DNA of 26,492 bases from JBIYSM02 sp044759095 (GCF_044759095.2 NZ_JBIYSM020000048.1:1-26492); one strand, 5' to 3'; counted from the first letter of the stretch, positions 6,978-14,352 are shown. Numbers and translations: made by a program. Notes: generated from the letters alone by a model not told the origin.

Positions 6978-8408
6978 ATGCCCATATCCGAAACGGCAGA
7001 GATGCTGCAAGCCATCCTCGGAGCGATTGATGAAGGAATCCACGTCGTCGACGCCAACGGCATCACGATTTTCTATAATCACGTCGCCGCCAGACTGGAC
7101 GGGCTGACTCCTGAAGAGGTGCTGGGAAAGCCGCTCTTGGAAGTGTTTCCGTCGCTCGATAAAGAGTCCAGTACGCTGCTTCGGGTGATAGAAAACGGCG
7201 AGCCCATCTACAATCAGCCGCAAACCTACACCAACTGGAAAGGCATGCGAGTGGAAACGATCAACACCACTCTGCCCGTGCGCGTGGGCAAGCGGTTGGT
7301 AGGAGCGGTGGAAGTTGCAAAAGACATCCGCAAGTTAAAAGAGCTGTCGGAACGCCTGTTGGATCTGCAGGCAAAGGTGAGCAAGACGAAGCGAACCAGG
7401 CAGGCCGATTCCGACGGGGTTTCCTACCACTTTGACGACATTATTACCGCCAACGCCGCCATGATCCAGGTAAAGGAACGGGCACGCAGGGCAGCACGCA
7501 CCTCATCGCCTGTGCTGATTTATGGGGAAACAGGTACCGGCAAGGAACTGTTCGTGCAGTCCATTCACCAGGCTTCCATGCGAAGCGGCAAGCCGTTCAT
7601 CGCGCAAAACTGTGCCGCATTGCCGTCGTCCCTCTTGGAAAGCTTGCTGTTCGGCACAACCAAAGGCAGCTTCACGGGAGCGGATGACCGCCCGGGACTG
7701 TTTGAGCTGGCTGACGGAGGAACGCTGTTTTTGGACGAACTGAACAGCATGCCGCTCGACCTTCAGGCGAAGCTATTGCGGGTTTTGCAGGACGGACAGA
7801 TTCGCCGCATCGGCAGCGGCAAGTCGACGCAGGTGGACGTACGTGTCATCGCGGCTGTCAACGAACCCCCGCAGGAGGCAGTCAAACGCGGCGGAATGCG
7901 TACCGATCTGTACTATCGCATCAACGTTGTTTCCTTTGAGATCCCGCCATTGCGCAAGCGCAAGGAAGACATTGACCTGTTAACCCGCCACTTCATCGAC
8001 AAATACAATCGACAGTTTCACATGGAGGTGCGCGGGGTGAGCGAGCAGGTGAAGCAGCTGTTCCAGCGTTACGACTGGCCGGGAAATGTACGCGAGCTGG
8101 AGCACGTGATCGAGGCGGCCATGAACATGGTGGAGGGAGATGTGATTCAGCTGGAGCACCTTCCCCAGCATCTGCCGGAGCGCCTGCATCAGGATCGGGG
8201 GCCTGCTGTGTCTGCGTGGTTGCCGCAGCCTGCGGAGGACGGCGGAGAAAGGCGGACATTGCCGGAAGTGCTGCAGAAAATCGAAGAGCGGATGATTGCC
8301 GATGCGCTCAAGGAGACGGACGGAAACATTCTCCGGGCAGCCAAACTGTTGGGAATCCCGCGCCAGACGCTGCAGTACAAGCTGTCTGGCCGATCGCCGA
8401 AGCGATGA
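6978..8408 (+). CDS. kamR: sigma-54-dependent transcriptional activator (PAS-AAA+-Fis)
   Basis: Enhancer binding protein of 476 aa. An N-terminal PAS sensor (about 8-120) precedes the sigma-54 interaction ATPase: Walker A GETGTGKE at 183-190, sigma-54 contact loop GSFTGA at 230-235 (Ser where GAFTGA is commonest), Walker B GTLFLDE at 248-254. The motif DWPGNVREL is near 366. The C-terminal Fis-type helix-turn-helix spans about 431-472. The build is that of RocR-like activators of amino-acid catabolism. kamA follows with a -24/-12 promoter, so activation of lysine 2,3-aminomutase is the natural job, as known for KamR in the B. thuringiensis kam locus. The ligand is unseen. The start follows AAAGGAGG (6958-6965) at a slightly long spacing of 12. 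Confidence 0.9.
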   Translation: MPISETAEMLQAILGAIDEGIHVVDANGITIFYNHVAARLDGLTPEEVLGKPLLEVFPSLDKESSTLLRVIENGEPIYNQPQTYTNWKGMRVETINTTLPVRVGKRLVGAVEVAKDIRKLKELSERLLDLQAKVSKTKRTRQADSDGVSYHFDDIITANAAMIQVKERARRAARTSSPVLIYGETGTGKELFVQSIHQASMRSGKPFIAQNCAALPSSLLESLLFGTTKGSFTGADDRPGLFELADGGTLFLDELNSMPLDLQAKLLRVLQDGQIRRIGSGKSTQVDVRVIAAVNEPPQEAVKRGGMRTDLYYRINVVSFEIPPLRKRKEDIDLLTRHFIDKYNRQFHMEVRGVSEQVKQLFQRYDWPGNVRELEHVIEAAMNMVEGDVIQLEHLPQHLPERLHQDRGPAVSAWLPQPAEDGGERRTLPEVLQKIEERMIADALKETDGNILRAAKLLGIPRQTLQYKLSGRSPKR

Positions 8409-8414
8409 GGGAAG

Positions 8415-8430
8415 TGCCGAAAATTCGGCA
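8415..8430. promoter_or_regulatory. palindromic upstream activator site of kamA
   Basis: TGCCGAA-AA-TTCGGCA, identical to the inner 16 bases of the site at 6912-6929. It lies 77 bases before the -24 GG of the kamA promoter, a usual distance for an enhancer-binding-protein site. Confidence 0.75.
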
Positions 8431-8505
8431 GAGCAGACGGTTAACATGAGCGGGAAAACGCACCGAATCCCCTTTGTTCTCTATATTCAAAATCTTTCGA
8501 ATGGA

Positions 8506-8523
8506 TTGGCATGAGAGTTGCAT
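8506..8523 (+). promoter_or_regulatory. sigma-54 (-24/-12) promoter of kamA
   Basis: TTGGCATGAGAGTTGCAT has GG (8508-8509) and GC (8520-8521) exactly 10 bases apart, and matches TGGCAC-N5-TTGCA at all but one position. The start would fall near 8533, leaving a leader of about 50 bases with the ribosome binding site at 8571. Confidence 0.88.
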
Positions 8524-8585
8524 CTCCTTTATGGCGAGTGTGTTGCCAACCTGCATATCACGAGCGATGAAAGGAGATGTTTTTC

Positions 8586-9941
8586 ATGACAATAGCAACC
8601 ACCAGCCGCCACTGGCGCGATGTTCCCTTATGGAAGGAAGTAACCGATGAACAGTGGAACGACTGGATGTGGCAGCTGACCCACACCATTCGAACTGTGG
8701 ATGAATTAAAACAGGTAATCAACCTGACACCGGAAGAAGAGGAGGGCGTGCGCATTTCCAATCAGACGATCCCGCTCAACATCACGCCTTACTACGCGAT
8801 GCTGATGGATCCGAACGATCCCAAAGATCCCGTTCGCATGCAGTCTGTCCCGCTGTCTTCCGAGATGGTTCGCACCAAGTACGACATGGAGGACCCGCTG
8901 CACGAGGACGAAGACTCCCCGGTGCCGGGTCTTACCCACCGCTACCCGGACCGTGTGCTGTTCCTGGTCACCAACCAATGTTCCATGTACTGCCGTTACT
9001 GTACGCGGCGCCGTTTTTCCGGACAAATCGGCATGGGCGTGCCGAAAAAGCAGCTGGACGCCTGTATCGACTACATCCGCAACACGCCAGAGGTACGCGA
9101 CGTGCTGCTGTCCGGCGGCGACGGTCTTTTGATCAACGACCGCGTACTGGAGTACATCATCAGCAACCTGCGTGCGATCCCGCATGTGGAGATTATCCGC
9201 ATCGGCACACGTGCTCCGGTGGTGTTCCCGCAGCGCATTACGGAAAACCTGTGCAACATTCTGAAGAAATACCATCCCGTTTGGCTCAACACCCACTTCA
9301 ATCATCCGAAGGAAATTACGCCGGAAGCGAAAAAAGCGTGTGAAATGCTGGCCAATGCCGGTGTGCCGCTGGGCAACCAGGCAGTAATCCTGGCCGGCAT
9401 CAACGACTGCGCCAATACGATGAAGAAGCTGGTGCATGAACTGGTAAAAATCCGCGTGCGCCCGTACTACATCTATCAATGCGACCTTTCCGAGGGAATC
9501 GGCCACTTCCGCGCGCCGGTCAGCAAAGGGATTGAAATCATCGAGCAGCTGCGCGGCCACACCTCCGGCTACGCCATTCCTACTTTCGTGGTGGATGCAC
9601 CGCACGGCGGCGGCAAGATTCCGGTGATGCCGAACTATATCATTTCACAATCGGCCGACAAGGTGGTTCTGCGCAACTTTGAAGGCGTCATTACCTCCTA
9701 TCCGGAGCCGAAGCACTACCATGCGCACGACGAGGCCAACTGCGAGTACTGTCAGGCGGCAAAAGGCAAAGCAGTCGGCATTGCAGCCCTTATGCGCGAC
9801 GAAGCCAACAACCTGGAACCGACCGACCTGCAGCGCAACAAGCGGATCAAGGCGACCAAAGTCAAATCATTGGCTGACGTTCGTCAGGAGCAAAAACAAA
9901 AAAAGAGTCCGGAAGAGCAAAAAGAGGCTTCCGGTAAATAG
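8586..9941 (+). CDS. kamA: L-lysine 2,3-aminomutase
   Basis: Radical S-adenosylmethionine and pyridoxal-phosphate enzyme that moves the alpha-amino group of L-lysine to carbon 3, giving beta-lysine; 451 aa. The radical cluster motif CSMYCRYC supplies Cys132, Cys136 and Cys139. HGGGK carries the PLP-binding Lys344. Asp300 (QCDLSEG) and Asp337 (VVDAPHGGG) match the residues that hold the lysine epsilon-amino group in clostridial KamA. This favours true lysine specificity over EpmB-like relatives. A CEYC pair (386, 389) lies in the C-terminal region and the tail is Lys/Gln/Glu-rich. ATG at 8586 is preferred to 8577 because AAGGAG (8571-8576) directly abuts the latter. No beta-lysine breakdown genes lie beside it. 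Confidence 0.96.
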   Translation: MTIATTSRHWRDVPLWKEVTDEQWNDWMWQLTHTIRTVDELKQVINLTPEEEEGVRISNQTIPLNITPYYAMLMDPNDPKDPVRMQSVPLSSEMVRTKYDMEDPLHEDEDSPVPGLTHRYPDRVLFLVTNQCSMYCRYCTRRRFSGQIGMGVPKKQLDACIDYIRNTPEVRDVLLSGGDGLLINDRVLEYIISNLRAIPHVEIIRIGTRAPVVFPQRITENLCNILKKYHPVWLNTHFNHPKEITPEAKKACEMLANAGVPLGNQAVILAGINDCANTMKKLVHELVKIRVRPYYIYQCDLSEGIGHFRAPVSKGIEIIEQLRGHTSGYAIPTFVVDAPHGGGKIPVMPNYIISQSADKVVLRNFEGVITSYPEPKHYHAHDEANCEYCQAAKGKAVGIAALMRDEANNLEPTDLQRNKRIKATKVKSLADVRQEQKQKKSPEEQKEASGK

Positions 9942-9953
9942 GAGACGTTGTAA

Positions 9954-9989
9954 GCTGTCAGGGTGAGCTCTGGCAGCCTTCCTTTTTTG
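9954..9989 (+). terminator. intrinsic terminator after kamA
   Basis: GCTGTCAG (9954-9961) and CTGGCAGC pair over 8 positions with one G-U, followed by CTTCCTTTTTTG. Confidence 0.8.
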
Positions 9990-10054
9990 TAAATCCCTTC
10001 AGATTCCTGCGCGACAAAATGTAACACAATTTCGCGGAAAATTCAGATGGTTTG

Positions 10055-10087
10055 TATAATTATTGCCAAATGGATGGATGCTACAAT
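10055..10087 (+). promoter_or_regulatory. promoter region of the lipoprotein gene
   Basis: Two -10-like boxes are seen, TATAAT (10055-10060) and TACAAT (10082-10087). Neither has a clear -35 box at 16-18 bases, so the start is undecided. Confidence 0.4.
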
Positions 10088-10101
10088 GATAGCGTTTACA
10101 T
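10086..10101. promoter_or_regulatory. catabolite-responsive element (cre, CcpA site)
   Basis: ATGATAGCGTTTACAT fits the degenerate consensus WTGNNARCGNWWWCAW at every position. It lies at or just after the promoter boxes and 28 bases before the start codon, a position expected to give repression by CcpA when preferred sugars are present. Confidence 0.72.
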
Positions 10102-10128
10102 TTATGGGAAAAGGGGGCAATCAGAACG

Positions 10129-11340
10129 ATGATCAAGGAGCTTCAACGATGTACGCTCGTATCCACCCTGACTGCGGCCATGATTCTAACCGGTTGTAGC
10201 GGAGGGACGAATCCTTCAGCCGGCAATGCTTCCACCCCAACCAACACGAACGGCAGCACAGATTCCAATAAAATTCTCATCGCGACGCAAACGCCGCTTT
10301 CCGGCTCCCAGTCCGCCATCGGCGACACGATTAAAAGCGGAGCGGAGTACGCTCTGCAGCTGCAAAAAGAGGAGTTTGCCAAGATGGGTTTTGAGCTTCA
10401 GCTGTTTCCGCAGGATGACCAGGCAGACCCGAAGCAAGGTGTCGCCAATGCAGAAATGCTGATCTCCAATCCGGACGTTTTGGCTGTCGTTGGGCACTTT
10501 AACACCGGGGTCGCCATACCGTCTTCCGTCAAATATGAAGAAGGCAAGCTGGTCATGGTATCCCCGGCGAACAGCGGAGTAAAGCTGACAGAGGAAGGGA
10601 AAAAGACGGTACACCGCATCGTGGCGCGTGATGACAAGCAGGGTCCGAAGGGAGCCAGCTACGCCAAGAACACACTGGGAGTGAAATCAGTCTTTGTGAT
10701 TCACGACAAGACTACATACGGTCAGGGTCTGGCCGAACAGGTAAAAGCCCAGTTTGAAAAAGACGGCGTACAAGTGCTTGGGTATGAAGGGATTACCCAG
10801 GGCGAGAAGGATTACAGCGCCGTGATCAATCAGGTGCTGTCAAAAAGTCCCGACATGATTTACTTCGGGGGAATCTACTCAGAGGGCGGCATACTGGTCA
10901 AGCAAGCCAGAGAAAAAGGCTTCAAAGGCTACTTTATGGGAGCCGACGCACTCGACTCCAGTGACATGATCAAAATTGCCGGCCCTGCAGTGGAGGGAGT
11001 CATCTTTACTGCATTGGCGGGTGATATCAAGCAGACGGAGGAAGGCCGAAAATGGGCCGAGGAGTATGAAAAAGCGATGGGGAAAAAACCGGAAGCGTAT
11101 TCTGCTTACGGATTTGACGCGATGAACGTCGTCCTGCAAGGCTTGAAGGAAGCCATCAAGGCAAACGGCGGGAAGAAGCCGACACGTGAACAGGTTCTGG
11201 ATACGGTTCATAAAACCAAAGATTTTACAGGGAAATTTACCAAAGTGTCGTTCGACGAAAAGGGCGACAATGTCTATGCGGACGTCTTTATGTTCAAATA
11301 CGAAAAGGACAAGTCCGTCTATCTGGGGAAAATTGAATGA
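10129..11340 (+). CDS. branched-chain amino acid ABC transporter substrate-binding lipoprotein
   Basis: Secreted lipoprotein of 403 aa of the LivJ/BraC type (periplasmic binding protein family 6). The signal peptide ends in lipobox LTGC, with Cys23 as the acylated residue. A Ser/Thr/Asn/Gly linker follows. The mature part begins ILIATQTPLSGSQSAIGDTIKSG, the family's first strand and ligand loop. VVGHFNTGVAIPSS and YAKNTLGVKSVFVIHD mark later lobe elements, and AYGFDAMNVVLQGL lies near the C-terminus. Start follows AAAAGGGGG. It is an orphan: no permease or ATPase genes lie next to it. The ligand may be Leu/Ile/Val, another amino acid or an amide. Its position beside kamA and an isobutyryl-CoA cluster makes an amino-acid ligand attractive, but this is inference. 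Confidence 0.9.
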   Translation: MIKELQRCTLVSTLTAAMILTGCSGGTNPSAGNASTPTNTNGSTDSNKILIATQTPLSGSQSAIGDTIKSGAEYALQLQKEEFAKMGFELQLFPQDDQADPKQGVANAEMLISNPDVLAVVGHFNTGVAIPSSVKYEEGKLVMVSPANSGVKLTEEGKKTVHRIVARDDKQGPKGASYAKNTLGVKSVFVIHDKTTYGQGLAEQVKAQFEKDGVQVLGYEGITQGEKDYSAVINQVLSKSPDMIYFGGIYSEGGILVKQAREKGFKGYFMGADALDSSDMIKIAGPAVEGVIFTALAGDIKQTEEGRKWAEEYEKAMGKKPEAYSAYGFDAMNVVLQGLKEAIKANGGKKPTREQVLDTVHKTKDFTGKFTKVSFDEKGDNVYADVFMFKYEKDKSVYLGKIE

Positions 11341-11355
11341 CAATAGCAAAGGGAA

Positions 11356-11390
11356 CGCGCCGGTACTCATCATTTTGCCGGCGTTTTTTG
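11356..11390 (+). terminator. intrinsic terminator after the lipoprotein gene
   Basis: CGCCGG (11358-11363) and CCGGCG (11378-11383) form a short stem with a 14-base loop, followed by TTTTTTG. Confidence 0.7.
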
Positions 11391-11406
11391 TTAGTAGATA
11401 AAAATT

Positions 11407-11494
11407 TATAAAAATGGACATCCAATACAGCCACGAGAAAAGGGTTCGGGGCCCCGCCCGGCGAAGCGTTAGCTCATGCCGGGTGGGTTTTCTT
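11407..11494 (+). repeat. 80-nt structured repeat, copy 2 (candidate small RNA)
   Basis: GGACATCC at 11416 follows a TATAAA box (11407-11412), directly after the preceding terminator. The conserved ATACAGCC and GGGTTCGGGGCCCC segment follows. The stem is CCCGCCCGGC (11453-11462) and GCCGGGTGGG (11478-11487) with one G-U pair. The loop holds AGCGTTAGCT, and the element ends TTTTCTT. It lies about 460 bases before fadF and is unlikely to be that gene's leader. Confidence 0.6.
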
Positions 11495-11555
11495 AGATTG
11501 CTGTTAGAAATCATGCCGGCCGTAGTTGGAATGATACGAAATGACGGAGATGAAA

Positions 11556-11749
11556 TACTATTTGGTCGGAAACATAACGAAGAGAATGGGGGACTGTATC
11601 GGAGGAGAAGCATGTTTCCAGGCGGAGCGACTAGCGCAGCCCAGCCTAGCGGAGCGGACAGTCACGCACCCCTGCAGGGCGGAGACCGGAGCGCAGAATG
11701 GAAATACGCTTCTCCCCATTGCAGCCCACTTTTTCGACACCCAATAATC
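11556..11749. repeat. long imperfect palindrome, MITE-like
   Basis: The clearest arms are GGAGAAGCATGTTTCCA (11604-11620) and TGGAAATACGCTTCTCC (11699-11715), 17 bp with two mismatches. Weaker complementarity with gaps continues outward to about 11556 and 11749. The middle holds several GGAGCG motifs. No target-site duplication or transposase is seen. The flanking stretches 11495-11555 and 11750-11827 contain no feature I can support. A miniature inverted-repeat element or a large cruciform is the best reading. Confidence 0.45.
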
Positions 11750-11827
11750 ACCCGGTATAGGGTAATTTGTACAGAATCTTCCGTAGTGGACTAGCATAGA
11801 GTGTGGTATCATCAGGGTAACCTCACT

Positions 11828-11843
11828 CTGAGCGAACGCTCAG
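11828..11843. promoter_or_regulatory. TetR-type operator upstream of fadF
   Basis: CTGAGCG-AA-CGCTCAG, perfect 7-bp arms. The core GAGCG-NN-CGCTC recurs before the thiolase gene (14269-14280), and the half-site CGCTCAGT recurs before tetR (19812-19819). It lies just upstream of an extended -10 box (TGGTAAAAT, 11846-11854). Confidence 0.65.
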
Positions 11844-11845
11844 TC

Positions 11846-11915
11846 TGGTAAAATCGGCAACCCCGTAAAACTTGAATGAATAGTCATTCATTTTTTCCGT
11901 CAGTTCTGATAAGAT
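11846..11915 (+). promoter_or_regulatory. fadF promoter region
   Basis: Two candidates are seen. One is an extended -10, TGGTAAAAT at 11846-11854, without a good -35. The other is TTCATT (11887-11892), 17 bases and TAAGAT (11910-11915), whose -35 overlaps the FadR box. Either would be covered by one or both operators. Confidence 0.4.
11873..11890. promoter_or_regulatory. FadR box upstream of fadF
   Basis: TGAATGAATAGTCATTCA matches the Bacillus FadR consensus (TGAATGA, three bases with central TA, TCATTCA) at all fixed positions. In B. subtilis FadR represses fatty-acid degradation genes until long-chain acyl-CoA binds. The regulator itself is not in this window. Confidence 0.85.
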
Positions 11916-11960
11916 AGAAAACAAAGAAAGCGAAGATGTGTATAAAGGGAGTTGAGATCC

Positions 11961-14033
11961 TTGCTGGCAATGTTGAACCTCATCGCGTTTTTTCTGGTGC
12001 TGGCTTACGGTTTGTACCTGGCGGCGCACGTTGTGTACAGCCGTTACCTGTTTATCAAACTGGGGAAAAAGCCCGACGTAAAAGATGATTTCAAAGCTCG
12101 GTTGAATCTGCTGCTGGAAAACGTCGTCTTTCACAAAAAGCTGTTGAAGGACAAGAAGAGCGGCGTCATGCACGTCGTCATGTTCTACGGTTTTATCATC
12201 CTGCAGTTTGGCGCCATCGAGCTGATTGTGAAAGGACTGGTCAAAGGCTTCGAACTGCCTTTTGGCAGTGCTCACAAATACTTTAGCCTGATGCAGGAAA
12301 TCACGACGTTTTTGATTCTGGCAGCTGTCAGCTATGCGTTCTACCGCCGCTATATTGAAAAGCTGAAGCGGTTGAAGCGCGGCTTCAAGGCGGGGATCGT
12401 CCTTTTGTTCATCTCCACGCTGATGGCGTCCGTGCTGCTGTCGCTGGCGTTTGAACAGCTCTGGCTGGGGCATGAACCATCTGCGTTTGCACCGATTTCT
12501 TCCGCGATTGCCGCTCTTTTCTCGGGAATCAGCCCGACGGCCGCGGCAGCTCTGTTCTACATCTTCTGGTGGATGCACCTGCTGATTTTGCTTGCGTTTG
12601 CGGTATACGTTCCGCAGTCCAAGCACGCACACTTGATTTTTGCACCGGTGAACGTCTGGTTCAAAAAGCTGGATCCGCCGGGGAAACTGTCCAGCATCAA
12701 CTTTGAGGACGAGACCCAGGAAGTGTTCGGGGTCGGCAAGATCGAAGACTTTACCCAAACCCAGTTGATTGACCTGTACGCCTGTGTGGAGTGCGGCCGC
12801 TGCACCAACATGTGTCCGGCCTCCGGTACCGGCAAGATGCTCTCCCCGATGGATTTGATCGTGAAAATGCGCGATCACCTGACAGAAAAAGGAGCGGCCA
12901 TTACCTCCCGCACACCGTGGATGCCGAACTTCGCTTTCGCCAACACGGCGGCGAACCAGCTGGCTTTGCAAGCCTCGGAAGTGGCTGCGGCAGCTGAGGG
13001 CGCTGCTGCTGTTGCATACGAGAAAAATCTCATCGGCGACGTGATCACCGAACAGGAACTGTGGGCCTGCACCACCTGTCGCAACTGTGAAGACCAATGT
13101 CCGGTAATGAACGAGCACGTAGATAAAATCATCGACATGCGCCGCTATCTGGTGATGACGGAAGGCAGCATGCCGGCCGAGGCGCAGCGGGCGCTGAACA
13201 ACATCGAGCGCCAGGGCAACCCGTGGGGCATTAACCGCAAGGACCGCACGAAATGGATTGAAGGTCTGAACGGCGAGTATGAAGTACCGACGGTAAAAGA
13301 TACGGATGAGTTCGAGTACCTGTTCTGGGTGGGTTCCATGGGCTCCTTTGACAACCGCAGCATGAAAATTTCCCACGCCTTCGTCAAGCTGATGCACGAA
13401 GCGGGCATCAAGTTCGCCATCCTCGGGAACGAAGAGAAAAACTCCGGCGATACGGCTCGCCGCATCGGAAACGAGTTCCTGTTCCAGCAGTTGGCGCAGG
13501 AAAACATCGCCCTGTTCGAAGCGTATGGCGTAAAGAAAATCGTGACCTGCGACCCGCACGCTTTCAACACATTTAAAAACGAATACCCTGAATTTGGTTT
13601 GCAGGCGGAAGTGTACCATCACTCCGAGCTGCTGACCCAATGGATTAAAGAAGGTCGCCTGAAGCCGTCCAAGGAAGTGAAGGAGCGCATCACCTACCAC
13701 GACTCCTGCTACCTGGGCCGCTACAACGACATCTATGACAAGCCTCGCCAAATTCTCGAAGCCATCCCCGGCGTAGAGATTCTGGAAATGAAGCGCAGCG
13801 GCTGCGACAGCATGTGCTGCGGCGCCGGCGGCGGTCTGATGTGGATGGAAGAACACGAAGGCACCCGCGTCAACGTCGCGCGTACCGAGCAGGCTCTGGA
13901 GGTCAATCCGACCGCGATTGCCAGCGCCTGCCCCTACTGCCTGACGATGATGAACGACGGCGTGAAGATGAAAGAGGCAGAGGACAAGGTGAAAACGAGA
14001 GACATCGCGGAAATCCTCGCCGACGCGATTTAA
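11961..14033 (+). CDS. fadF: membrane-bound (Fe-S) oxidoreductase, FadF type
   Basis: Predicted to pass electrons from acyl-CoA dehydrogenases, through ETF, to the quinone pool, as assumed for B. subtilis FadF. About 690 aa. The N-terminal half is membrane-embedded (segments near 3-25, 67-95, 108-130, 145-165, 195-217), resembling a NarI-like region. Two [4Fe-4S] motifs follow: CVECGRCTNMCP (Cys275, 278, 281, 285) and CTTCRNCEDQCP (Cys370, 373, 376, 380). The C-terminus has the CCG-type ligand region with SCYLGRYND and MCCGAGGG. The TTG at 11961 is preferred because GGGAG ends nine bases before it; ATG at 11970 is the alternative. It precedes the beta-oxidation-like operon but has its own promoter region. 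Confidence 0.9.
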   Translation: MLAMLNLIAFFLVLAYGLYLAAHVVYSRYLFIKLGKKPDVKDDFKARLNLLLENVVFHKKLLKDKKSGVMHVVMFYGFIILQFGAIELIVKGLVKGFELPFGSAHKYFSLMQEITTFLILAAVSYAFYRRYIEKLKRLKRGFKAGIVLLFISTLMASVLLSLAFEQLWLGHEPSAFAPISSAIAALFSGISPTAAAALFYIFWWMHLLILLAFAVYVPQSKHAHLIFAPVNVWFKKLDPPGKLSSINFEDETQEVFGVGKIEDFTQTQLIDLYACVECGRCTNMCPASGTGKMLSPMDLIVKMRDHLTEKGAAITSRTPWMPNFAFANTAANQLALQASEVAAAAEGAAAVAYEKNLIGDVITEQELWACTTCRNCEDQCPVMNEHVDKIIDMRRYLVMTEGSMPAEAQRALNNIERQGNPWGINRKDRTKWIEGLNGEYEVPTVKDTDEFEYLFWVGSMGSFDNRSMKISHAFVKLMHEAGIKFAILGNEEKNSGDTARRIGNEFLFQQLAQENIALFEAYGVKKIVTCDPHAFNTFKNEYPEFGLQAEVYHHSELLTQWIKEGRLKPSKEVKERITYHDSCYLGRYNDIYDKPRQILEAIPGVEILEMKRSGCDSMCCGAGGGLMWMEEHEGTRVNVARTEQALEVNPTAIASACPYCLTMMNDGVKMKEAEDKVKTRDIAEILADAI

Positions 14034-14039
14034 TATATT

Positions 14040-14172
14040 GGGGCCCCGCCCGGCGCAGCAAGGGATCCCACTCGGCACATACCGGGCCCCACCCGACACA
14101 GCGAGGCTATCGCCGGGTGGGTGGAGCCTAGCTATCGACGAGTGGGTTGAGGCTAGCTTGTACCGGGTGGGT
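14040..14172. repeat. three nested hairpins (Russian-doll palindrome)
   Basis: Outer stem CCCGCCCGG (14045-14053) with CCGGGTGGG (14163-14171). Middle stem CCCACTCG (14067-14074) with CGAGTGGG (14139-14146). Inner stem CCCACCCGAC (14088-14097) with GCCGGGTGGG (14112-14121, one mismatch). Seen linearly, the right side is a 25-bp tandem repeat (units 14106-14130, 14131-14155 and a partial one from 14156), and the left side repeats every 21-22 bases. The arms match the stem of the 80-nt repeat family, but its 5' segment is missing. Confidence 0.8.
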
Positions 14173-14174
14173 AA

Positions 14175-14215
14175 AAAAGCTGTACTGCTGGTAACACGTG
14201 GTACAGCTTTTCTTT
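14175..14215 (+). terminator. intrinsic terminator after fadF
   Basis: AAAAGCTGTAC (14175-14185) and GTACAGCTTTT (14201-14211), an 11-bp perfect stem, followed by CTTTC. It separates fadF from the thiolase operon. Confidence 0.88.
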
Positions 14216-14224
14216 CATAATTCA

Positions 14225-14253
14225 TTGACTATTGCCACAGATCGGCGCAAAAT
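14225..14253 (+). promoter_or_regulatory. predicted promoter of the thiolase-to-icmF operon
   Basis: TTGACT (14225-14230), 17-base spacer and CAAAAT (14248-14253). The expected start, near 14260, is just before the TetR-type operator. Confidence 0.6.
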
Positions 14254-14268
14254 GAAAGGGAGTAAAGT

Positions 14269-14280
14269 GAGCGACCGCTC
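14269..14280. promoter_or_regulatory. TetR-type operator upstream of the thiolase gene
   Basis: GAGCG-AC-CGCTC, the same core as the site before fadF. Located at about +9 to +20 of the predicted transcript, where a bound repressor would block initiation or escape. Confidence 0.65.
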
Positions 14281-14352
14281 GATCGACTTGGTTTTTCTGT
14301 AACCCAAGGAATCTCGGCGTAGGATCGCCAGGAAAGAAGGGAGCGTCCAGGC

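Noticed and set aside
11511..11630. Translated plus strand resembles the start of a Nudix hydrolase (VVGMIRNDGDEILFGRKH, then FPGG), suggesting a gene remnant
   Set aside because: The FPGG part comes from the inverted-repeat arm, which recurs reversed at 11699-11715, and there is no Nudix box after it. The similarity is probably chance, or at most a tiny relic before 11556.
14175..14215. GGTAACACGTGGTAC in the fadF terminator looked like part of a T-box antiterminator
   Set aside because: No stem I, specifier loop or AG-bulge is seen upstream, and the downstream genes are not amino-acid or tRNA related. It is a simple terminator.
11823..14225. Very long open frame on the minus strand opposite fadF, and similar long antisense frames opposite pyrG, icmF and the dehydrogenases
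   Set aside because: They mirror codon structure of well-supported plus-strand enzymes, are His/Arg/Gln-rich, lack ribosome binding sites and cross terminators and operators.
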